Positions 33,171 through 39,275 of a stretch of 64,000 nucleotides of DNA are shown here, piece by piece. The DNA lies in the NCBI RefSeq assembly GCF_049994905.1, contig NZ_CP188258.1:3844001-3908000 (forward strand). Direction: 5' to 3'. Position numbers and translations under genes: made by a program. The stretch comes from Diaminobutyricibacter sp049994905 (GTDB lineage: Bacteria; Actinomycetota; Actinomycetes; Actinomycetales; Microbacteriaceae). The notes below the pieces were generated by a model. It did no database searches. It was not told the origin of the DNA and saw only the letters and a list, made by a program, of their open reading frames with translations. How positions within the stretch are numbered: position 1 is the first letter of the stretch; every line of letters starts with the position of its first letter.

Positions 33171-34252
33171 GAGTTCAACCTCGATCTGCCGATGCGTTTT
33201 TCTAGTGATGCGGATTCAACGGCCAAGCCAACTGACACGAGATATGAGGGGCTCTCGATCGCTAAATCTTTGCTCTGGATGAGCTCGGCGAGATATGAAT
33301 CCACGAATCCGTGATGCCCGTGTGCGACGAGGCCATGGGAATCGCCCAACGACTCAACGAGTCCTCCCAAGTGCCCAGCGTCGTAGTACAGGGTTCGCAG
33401 GGTTCTTGGTTCCCGGTACCGGTACATATTGCGCTCGAAGTGAGTTGTGATGACAAAGATTGCTCGTGGGGGCGCGGGAAGGCGGAACGCTCCCGGAAGC
33501 CGGTCGTTAAGCTCGCGATCGTCGGAGGGCAATTCACCAACAAAGCCCAGGGACTGTTCGCCTGTCGCGACGTGATACGCACCGCGTGACAAGCCGGGAA
33601 CCGATAGCGCCAAAAGGTATAGCTCGGATGGGTGGCGCGATCCGCCTGATGGACTCGTTCGATGGATGTAGTCCGCGCCCGGCGTCCGCGACCTTTTCAT
33701 CTCAATCGGCAATGCCGCAACGGAGGCGATGTCGAGGAGCCGGCCGAGCAGAGGGAGATCTTCCGACGACGAGAGTCGGTCCAACGATTCCTGGATGGGC
33801 GGGAGGGGTCGCGCGTCGATCCCCTTCTGCGCAAGAGCGCGTACGACGTCCGGCGAAGCGACGGCATATTCTCGCATCCGCTCCTTGTCCACCTCCTGGC
33901 CACGCTTGGAGTAGTCCTCGAATGGATAGCTCCACGTAGAGAGCAGGTAGTCGTATGCTTCGGCCCAACCATAGGCTGCCCACTCGGAGAGTGGATCCCG
34001 CTGAGACCCCTCTGACTCAGTGAGCACACCGAGGGATATCAGAGCCGAGATTCTCGACGAGACGGCATCGTGATCGGCGTGGCCCCGGAGGGCAGATTCG
34101 ATCGCCGTGCGCTCCGAAGGCTCCATGAAGGCGATCGCCACTGCCGCAGTGGGCGCGTCGACGGCCCAGGATTGTCGCTTTTCAAGATTTCGAATTCGCC
34201 AGCCAGTGCGCTCGTCGTAGTACACGCGTATGGATTTCGAGGTGGATAGCAC
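33167..34252 (-). CDS. SagB-type flavin dehydrogenase with N-terminal RRE-like region
   Basis: 361 aa. The C-terminal domain is clearly SagB-type: YIHRTSPSGGSRHPSELYLL (about 195-214) and MYRYREPRTLRTLYYDAGHL (about 276-295) correspond to the FMN-binding and dimer motifs. WAEAYDYLLSTWSYPFEDYS (about 96-115) is the linker seen in many SagB proteins. Residues 8-80 (RVYYDERTGWRIRNLEKRQS, then a helical part ending in ISALISLGVLTE) resemble a PqqD-like RiPP recognition element, which would bind the leader of the peptide encoded just upstream. GTG start at 34252 without a clear ribosome site, suggesting dependence on upstream translation or an alternative start. Confidence 0.8.
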   Translation of the reverse strand: MLSTSKSIRVYYDERTGWRIRNLEKRQSWAVDAPTAAVAIAFMEPSERTAIESALRGHADHDAVSSRISALISLGVLTESEGSQRDPLSEWAAYGWAEAYDYLLSTWSYPFEDYSKRGQEVDKERMREYAVASPDVVRALAQKGIDARPLPPIQESLDRLSSSEDLPLLGRLLDIASVAALPIEMKRSRTPGADYIHRTSPSGGSRHPSELYLLALSVPGLSRGAYHVATGEQSLGFVGELPSDDRELNDRLPGAFRLPAPPRAIFVITTHFERNMYRYREPRTLRTLYYDAGHLGGLVESLGDSHGLVAHGHHGFVDSYLAELIQSKDLAIESPSYLVSVGLAVESASLEKRIGRSRLNS

Positions 34253-34275
34253 AGGTTAGACCAAATTCTCGAGGC

Positions 34276-34306
34276 GGGGCCCGGAGAGAAAATCCATCCG
34301 GGCCCC
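34276..34306 (-). promoter_or_regulatory. GC-rich hairpin between precursor peptide and enzymes
   Basis: GGGGCCCGG and CCGGGCCCC form a perfect 9-bp stem with a 13-base loop, located 9 bases after the peptide stop. On the minus strand there is no T-tract behind it. A stem in this place is typical of peptide operons where it stabilises or over-represents the short peptide message relative to the enzyme genes. Confidence 0.7.
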
Positions 34307-34315
34307 ATGAATTAC

Positions 34316-34405
34316 TTAGCAGACGATGTTGCCCTGCTGAATGAGAGCAGGGGCCGGCTCAGTAATTTCTTCGAGAACGAGCTCGGCGCTGTTGTTTTCA
34401 GTCAT
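34316..34405 (-). CDS. Candidate RiPP precursor peptide, 29 aa, C-terminal Cys
   Basis: A short gene with AGGAGGTGAC ending directly before its ATG, the best ribosome site in this part of the window. The product begins MTENNSAELVLEEITE, an acidic leader-like part with the hydrophobic pattern LVLEEI, continues PAPALIQ and ends QGNIVC. Its only Cys is the last residue. It has no similarity to any secreted or structural protein I recognise. Position ahead of two SagB-type dehydrogenases, one with a possible recognition domain, an exporter and a peptidase points to a modified-peptide precursor. Core boundaries are unknown; the C-terminal QGNIVC segment is the natural candidate. Not a known precursor family to me. 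Confidence 0.72.
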   Translation of the reverse strand: MTENNSAELVLEEITEPAPALIQQGNIVC

Positions 34406-34463
34406 GTCACCTCCTGTCGCCAGTCAGAATGACGATCTGATATCACACGTCATCTCACATGAG

Positions 34464-34493
34464 ACTGTATCGAATCGGGTGTCTGTACCTCAA
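34464..34493 (-). promoter_or_regulatory. Promoter of the RiPP-like cassette
   Basis: On the minus strand TTGAGG and TACAGT are separated by 18 bases and lie 59 bases before the peptide ATG. Each hexamer matches the vegetative consensus at four positions. The surrounding region is AT-richer than the neighbourhood and also holds the divergent idi start region. Confidence 0.5.
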
Positions 34494-34578
34494 GTCTGTC
34501 TGCCCTATCTCTGCAAAGAGAATGACCGGACCGCCACCCCACCGCACCGCACCTCTCAGCATCCGCAAGAATGGGCAG

Positions 34579-35124
34579 ATGGCCGACACGATCGAAGAGG
34601 TAGTCCTGGTCGACGACGACGGCACCGCGATCGGCGTTGCCGACAAGGCCACGGTGCACGGCACTGACACTCCCCTCCACCTGGCCTTTTCGTGCCATGT
34701 GTTCGACGGTGAAGGCCGCATCCTCGTTACGCGCCGCGCCCTCGGTAAGCGCACCTGGCCAGGGGTGTGGACGAATTCGTTCTGTGGACATCCGGCACCC
34801 GGCGAAGGGATGGACGACGCGATCGCGCGCCGTGCCGCCGACGAGCTCGGCATCACGCTGGACAACCTCACGGTCGCTCTTCCGGACTTCCGGTACCGAG
34901 CTGTGGATGCCGCAGGGGTTGTGGAGAACGAGATCTGTCCCGTCTTCACGGCGACCACCACCGACGCCCTCGCACCGTCGCCCGACGAGGTCATGGAATG
35001 GCAGTGGGTGGAGGCGCGCACGCTGATTTCGGCCGTAGAAGCCACTCCGTGGGCGTTCAGCCCGTGGTTGACGCTCCAATTGCCACAACTTTATTCGGGC
35101 GAGCCGGAGCCCGACCAGCTCTGA
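34579..35124 (+). CDS. idi: Isopentenyl-diphosphate delta-isomerase, type 1
   Basis: 181-aa Nudix-fold enzyme interconverting IPP and DMAPP for isoprenoid synthesis. Visible are LHLAFSCHVFDGEGRILVTR, KRTWPGVWTNSFCGHPAPGE with the active-site Cys and metal-binding His, and the catalytic Glu region in VENEICPVF. The ATG at 34579 gives the family start; the frame upstream is not conserved. Divergent from the RiPP-like cassette, with normal high GC, so the cassette boundary lies in the 173 bases between them. Confidence 0.93.
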   Translation: MADTIEEVVLVDDDGTAIGVADKATVHGTDTPLHLAFSCHVFDGEGRILVTRRALGKRTWPGVWTNSFCGHPAPGEGMDDAIARRAADELGITLDNLTVALPDFRYRAVDAAGVVENEICPVFTATTTDALAPSPDEVMEWQWVEARTLISAVEATPWAFSPWLTLQLPQLYSGEPEPDQL

Positions 35125-35210
35125 AAGGCATCCATCCACCTGTGGACAACGTCGGTGGATAAGAATGCCGACATATGCCGTGCCCCGCATATGGGGGACA
35201 CCGGCCGGAG

Positions 35211-35732
35211 CTACGCGCGCACGGCATCCATGTGCTGCTCCAGCCACCAGGTGGCGCCCTCGTCGTTCGACACCCAGCCGTCCCAGGCGAACGAGTCAGC
35301 CGTGGTAGCACTGAAGTTCCAGCGGATGGGCCGGCCATCCGTCTGTGTTCCATCCTGGCGGATCCCGTCGCGATGACCCGAGGCAACCAGGGTGCAGTAG
35401 TCGCCCGACGCCGTGCCGAACCAGTTCACGCGCCACACGCCGAGTTGCGGATCGTAGACGCGCACCGTGGTGCCGAGGGCGGTACGTGTATCCGGATCAT
35501 GCGCATCGGGCCGCACCAAAACATCCTGGACGGCGCGGCCGTCGAGCACATAGGCGAACGTCCAGACGAGAGACGCCTCGGACCATTCGCCGGTCGACTC
35601 GTCGAGCAGGCGATTCGTCACGTTCCAGGTGCCGACCAGCTGGCCGAACAAGCGCATCCGATCCGGATGCGCGGACTGCGGACCCGCGGCGAGGAGCGCG
35701 TTCACGAAACTTACGTCACTGGCTGCGGTCAC
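35211..35732 (-). CDS. Hypothetical protein, DUF1579-like beta-barrel
   Basis: 173 aa, soluble. FGQLVGTWNVTNRLLDESTG near residue 30 followed by alternating strands and many Trp (WVSNDEGATWW near the end) resembles the DUF1579/lipocalin-like family, in which LxGTW marks the first strand. Function unknown. GTG start at 35732 with GGGAGG eight bases upstream. It follows dcd on the same strand after 24 bases, so the two are probably co-transcribed. Confidence 0.65.
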   Translation of the reverse strand: MTAASDVSFVNALLAAGPQSAHPDRMRLFGQLVGTWNVTNRLLDESTGEWSEASLVWTFAYVLDGRAVQDVLVRPDAHDPDTRTALGTTVRVYDPQLGVWRVNWFGTASGDYCTLVASGHRDGIRQDGTQTDGRPIRWNFSATTADSFAWDGWVSNDEGATWWLEQHMDAVRA

Positions 35733-35756
35733 TCGTCTGCCCTCCCAGGCGGCGGA

Positions 35757-36362
35757 TCAGTTTCCCGGTCGACCTGCCTCAGTCGATCCGACATCGGTGC
35801 GGTGGAAATTCAGGAACGAGCGCGACGCCGTCGGGCCGCGCTGGCCCTGGTACCGCGAGCTGTACTCGCTCGACCCATACGGCCTCTCGGCCGCGGACGA
35901 CAGGCGGAAGAAACACATCTGCCCGATCTTCATGCCCGGCCACAGCTTGATCGGAAGCGTCGCGACATTGCTCAGCTCCAGCGTGACGTGGCCCGAGAAA
36001 CCGGGGTCGATGAAGCCGGCCGTGGAGTGCGTGAGAAGTCCGAGGCGACCGAGTGAGCTCTTGCCTTCGAGGCGGGCTGCGACGTCATCCGGAAGCGAGA
36101 CGAGCTCGAACGTCGAACCGAGCACGAACTCGCCGGGATGCAGGATGAACGGCTGCTCCGGGTCGACCTCGACCAGGTGCGTCAGGTCCGGCTGGTCTTC
36201 GGCCGGATCGATGAACGGGTATTTGTGGTTGTCGAACAGGCGGAAGAACCGGTCGAGCCGCACGTCGATGCTCGACGGCTGGATCATCCCCTCTTCATAC
36301 GGCTCGAGGGAGATGCGCCCGGCACCGAGCTCGGCCTTGATGTCGCGATCTGAGAGAAGCAC
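35757..36362 (-). CDS. dcd: dCTP deaminase (dUMP-forming)
   Basis: 201-aa trimeric enzyme of pyrimidine deoxynucleotide supply. Clear signatures: MLLSDRDIKAEL start, MIQPSSIDVRLD, ARLEGKSSLGRLGLLTHSTA and GFIDPGFSGHVTLELSN with the catalytic Glu. The C-terminal YQGQRGPTASRSFLNF is typical of actinobacterial enzymes that make dUMP directly. GTG start at 36362. Divergent from the SPFH protein gene. Confidence 0.95.
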   Translation of the reverse strand: MLLSDRDIKAELGAGRISLEPYEEGMIQPSSIDVRLDRFFRLFDNHKYPFIDPAEDQPDLTHLVEVDPEQPFILHPGEFVLGSTFELVSLPDDVAARLEGKSSLGRLGLLTHSTAGFIDPGFSGHVTLELSNVATLPIKLWPGMKIGQMCFFRLSSAAERPYGSSEYSSRYQGQRGPTASRSFLNFHRTDVGSTEAGRPGN

Positions 36363-36462
36363 GTTCGTAGCCTACTGGGCGCACATAGCGACGCTGTGAG
36401 GATGCCCGGGAACGGCATAACAGGTGCTGGTCGGGGTGAGAATATTCGTGGAGATGAGTCGC

Positions 36463-37326
36463 ATGGTTGTGTTCTATATCGCCCTCACGATCGTCGTCGT
36501 CGCGGCGATCATCCTGCTGGCCAACTCGGTTCGTGTCGTGAAGCAGTACGAGCGCGGTGTGGTGCTGCGGTTCGGAAAGCTCATGGGGGTGCGGGAGCCC
36601 GGGCTGTGCTTCATCATCCCGTTCGTCGATGTGATGCACAAAGTGTCCCTGCGCATCGTGACCCTGCCCATCCAGTCGCAGGGCATCATCACGCGCGACA
36701 ACGTGAGCGTCGGCGTCTCCGCCGTCGCGTACTACCGCGTCGTCGACCCCGTGAAATCGGTGATCGGAATTGAAAACGTGTTCGCCGCGATCGAGCAGAT
36801 CGCCCAGACAACGCTGCGTAAAGTCGTCGGTCAGCACAGCCTGGACGAGACGCTCGCCGAGACGGATGCCCTCAACCTGAACATCCGCCAGATCCTCGAC
36901 CTGCTCACCCTCGACTGGGGTGTCGAGGTGACGCTCGTCGAACTCAAGGACATCCTGCTGCCGGAGTCGATGAAGCGGGCGATGGCGAAACAGGCCGAGG
37001 CCGAACGCGAGAAGAGGGGCAAGATCATCGCGGCCGAAGGCGAGTCGCTGGCCGCGGCGGCACTGGGGGATGCGTCGGACACCATGATGGAGCATCCGCT
37101 CGCCCTGCAGCTCCGCAACCTGCAAACGCTCGTCGAGATCGGCGTCGACAAGAACACGCTCGTCGTGTTCCCCGCACCGCTCATGTCGACGATCGGCGAG
37201 CTCACGAACTTCCTGGCCCGCGAGAACTCGGCCACTGAGCTGCACGGGGGTGGCGGCAAGGACGACGCCACCCCTGCTGCACCGGGGAGACCCGAAGCGG
37301 CGCCGCCGCTGACGGACGCAGCCTGA
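36463..37326 (+). CDS. SPFH/band 7 (stomatin-like) membrane protein
   Basis: 287 aa. One N-terminal membrane helix (VVFYIALTIVVVAAIILLA) is followed by the SPFH domain: VKQYERGVVLRFGKLMGVRE, IITRDNVSVGVSAVAYYRVV, and RKVVGQHSLDETLAETDALN. A helical region (MAKQAEAEREKRGKIIAAEG) and a Pro/Ala tail complete it. Such proteins organise membrane microdomains and often hold proteases. The ATG at 36463 has GGAG nine bases upstream; in-frame starts at 36424 and 36454 only lengthen the tail before the helix. A good terminator follows. Confidence 0.92.
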   Translation: MVVFYIALTIVVVAAIILLANSVRVVKQYERGVVLRFGKLMGVREPGLCFIIPFVDVMHKVSLRIVTLPIQSQGIITRDNVSVGVSAVAYYRVVDPVKSVIGIENVFAAIEQIAQTTLRKVVGQHSLDETLAETDALNLNIRQILDLLTLDWGVEVTLVELKDILLPESMKRAMAKQAEAEREKRGKIIAAEGESLAAAALGDASDTMMEHPLALQLRNLQTLVEIGVDKNTLVVFPAPLMSTIGELTNFLARENSATELHGGGGKDDATPAAPGRPEAAPPLTDAA

Positions 37327-37336
37327 GGGGGCGGGT

Positions 37337-37375
37337 CCGCCGGGTCGGAGATCGGGCACCGATCCGGCGGTTTTT
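37337..37375 (+). terminator. Rho-independent terminator after the SPFH gene
   Basis: CCGCCGGGTCGG pairs with CCGATCCGGCGG over 12 bp including one G-U pair, followed directly by TTTTT. It starts 10 bases after the stop. Confidence 0.92.
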
Positions 37376-37408
37376 CGTGTGGGTCAGCGGCTGGCGTGAT
37401 GGCGGTGC

Positions 37409-38317
37409 CTATTCGTCGGCGTCGAGCTGCTTTCCGCGCATCACGATCAGCGGGTCGGGGCGCTTCACGACCGCCGGGTCCTTGCCCTCGTAGTCGAACT
37501 GGCCCAGGAAATAGCGCATCGCGTTGACCCGGGCACGCTTCTTGTCGTTCGAGCGCACGATCGTCCACGGGGCGTGCCGTTTATCAGTGCGGCGGAACAT
37601 CTCTTCCTTTGCCACGGTGTAGTCGTCCCACCTGTCGAGGGAGGCGATGTCCATCGGCGAGAGCTTCCATCGGCGCACCGGGTCCAGCTGCCGCATGGCG
37701 AATCGAGTGCGCTGCTCAGTTCGCGACACCGAGAACCAGAACTTGGTGAGGTGGATGCCCGAGTCGACAAGCATCTTCTCGAACGCGGGCGCCTGGACCA
37801 TGAAGGTCTCATACTCCTCATCGGTGCAGAATCCCATCACGCGCTCGACGTTCGCCCGGTTGTACCAGGACCGGTCGAACATGACGATCTCGCCCGCCGT
37901 GGGGAGGTGCTGAATGTAGCGCTGGAAGTACCATTCGCCTCGCTCGCGGCTGTCCGGCTTCGACAGCGCGACGACGCGGGAGGTGCGGGGATTGAGGTGC
38001 TCGGTGAACCGCTTGATCGTCCCGCCCTTACCGGCCGCGTCACGACCCTCGAAGACGATGACCGCGCGGCGGTCGTTGTCCTCCAGCCAGTACTGGAACT
38101 TCAGCAACTCCACCTGCAGTTTGTATTTCTCGAGCTCGTACTGTTCCCGGGTCATCCGCTCCGAGTACGGGTACCCCTCCTGCCAGGTGTAGACCGGGTT
38201 GCCTTCCGGGTCGATCAGGTCCGGGTCGGCGGTATGTCCGCCCTGGACGGTGTACCCCGTCGCGCGCAGATGCTCGATGTACTCGCGCAGGTCCGTTGCG
38301 GGCATGTCATCGGCCAT
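37409..38317 (-). CDS. ppk2: Polyphosphate kinase 2
   Basis: PPK2 family, 302 aa, moving phosphate between polyphosphate and nucleotides. The Walker A-like FEGRDAAGKGGTIKRFTEHL and Walker B-like MFDRSWYNRANVERVMGFC are diagnostic, and the lid region KFWFSVSRTEQRTRF is present. One-domain form of class I type. The ATG at 38317 has GAGGAGGAA upstream, excluding the longer frame to 38389. It stands alone, its 3' end facing the SPFH gene terminator. Confidence 0.95.
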   Translation of the reverse strand: MADDMPATDLREYIEHLRATGYTVQGGHTADPDLIDPEGNPVYTWQEGYPYSERMTREQYELEKYKLQVELLKFQYWLEDNDRRAVIVFEGRDAAGKGGTIKRFTEHLNPRTSRVVALSKPDSRERGEWYFQRYIQHLPTAGEIVMFDRSWYNRANVERVMGFCTDEEYETFMVQAPAFEKMLVDSGIHLTKFWFSVSRTEQRTRFAMRQLDPVRRWKLSPMDIASLDRWDDYTVAKEEMFRRTDKRHAPWTIVRSNDKKRARVNAMRYFLGQFDYEGKDPAVVKRPDPLIVMRGKQLDADE

Positions 38318-38394
38318 TGTTCCTCCTCGTCGCCGTCGGCTCTCTGTTCGCCGAGGTAGCGATACCGGGAGTGTACGCGGGCGCAGCAACGCGT

Positions 38395-38436
38395 ACAGGT
38401 GGGGTCGACCTTCCCTCGAGTCCGACCCCCACCTGT
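38395..38436. terminator. Stem-loop downstream of the alpha/beta hydrolase
   Basis: ACAGGTGGGGTCG pairs with CGACCCCCACCTGT with one bulged C, loop about 14 bases. It begins eight bases after the minus-strand hydrolase stop. No T-tract. Confidence 0.65.
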
Positions 38437-38443
38437 CGTCCTG

Positions 38444-39130
38444 TCAGGCGCCGACGGTCGCCGCGGCCGTACGGATGATGTCGGCCACGACACGGGGCTG
38501 TGAAACGTAGATGGCGTGGCTGCCCGGCGTCTCGCTGACCGTGGATCCCATGCGCTCAGCCATCGTGGTCTGCGCTGCCGGTGCGATCATCCGATCCTCT
38601 GTGACGTGGAGATACCAGCTGGGCTTCGCGCGCCAGGCGGCCTTGGTGACCACACCGCCGAGTGCTTCGAGACCCCAGGGGACCTGGGAGTCCGCCATGA
38701 ACGCGGCCTCAGGGGCGGAGACGTCCCCGGCGAAGGAGTCCGCGAATTTGGCGCGGTCGAGAAAGAGGTAGCCGTTGACGGGGGGCAGGATGGGCGGCTG
38801 GGGTCCGTCTGCGGGGAACGTGGCGAGGAGCGTGTTGACCGATTCGCCTTGATCGGGTGCGAAAGCCGTGATGTAGACCAGGGCAGCGACCTTGTCGTGG
38901 TTGCCGGCCTCGGTGATGACAGCGCCGCCGTACGAATGGCCGACGAGCACGACAGGCCCATCGACGGCGTCGAGGATGTCGCGCGTGGTGGCGGCGTCGT
39001 CGGCGAGTGATTTGGTGGCGTTCTGTACCGCGCGCACGGTGTACCCGTCCGCTTTCAGTTCGTCGTGCACGCCGCGCCAGCCGGTGCCGTCTACGAATCC
39101 GCCGTGGACGAGGACGATGGTGGGTTTCAT
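38444..39130 (-). CDS. Alpha/beta hydrolase (EstC/salicylate-esterase-like)
   Basis: 228 aa. The oxyanion-hole strand TIVLVHGGFVDGTGW, nucleophile elbow VVLVGHSYGGAVI (Ser about residue 76) and late His in PGSHAIYVSQP form the usual triad, with the acid in TEDRMIAP. This subgroup includes small carboxylesterases. Substrate unknown. Divergent from a LAL-type regulator gene with 145 bases between, so it is a probable target of that regulator. Confidence 0.88.
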   Translation of the reverse strand: MKPTIVLVHGGFVDGTGWRGVHDELKADGYTVRAVQNATKSLADDAATTRDILDAVDGPVVLVGHSYGGAVITEAGNHDKVAALVYITAFAPDQGESVNTLLATFPADGPQPPILPPVNGYLFLDRAKFADSFAGDVSAPEAAFMADSQVPWGLEALGGVVTKAAWRAKPSWYLHVTEDRMIAPAAQTTMAERMGSTVSETPGSHAIYVSQPRVVADIIRTAAATVGA

Positions 39131-39262
39131 GGTGATTCCTTCCGAGTCGAATGGTTAGAAGCGAATCTAGGGATGCTCGGCATGCCTTCGAATCTGTCAG
39201 ACGACTTAGTTCACGGCGCGTGGGCGGGAAAATGTGCCTGCGCGCGCGGCCAACGGCGCCAC

Positions 39263-39268
39263 TAGAGT
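39263..39268 (+). promoter_or_regulatory. -10 element of a leaderless LAL regulator transcript
   Basis: TAGAGT lies seven bases before the GTG at 39276, the distance expected when transcription starts at or next to the start codon. No ribosome site precedes the GTG, consistent with leaderless translation. Confidence 0.5.
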
Positions 39269-39275
39269 CGGGTAC

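Noticed and set aside
34276..34306. Calling the hairpin an intrinsic terminator
   Set aside because: No T-tract follows on the minus strand and the downstream genes lack another promoter that I can see.
29812..34405. Classifying the cassette as a thiopeptide or linear azole peptide cluster
   Set aside because: SagB-type enzymes alone are insufficient; no YcaO cyclodehydratase or partner, and the peptide has only one Cys and no Ser/Thr in its C-terminal part.
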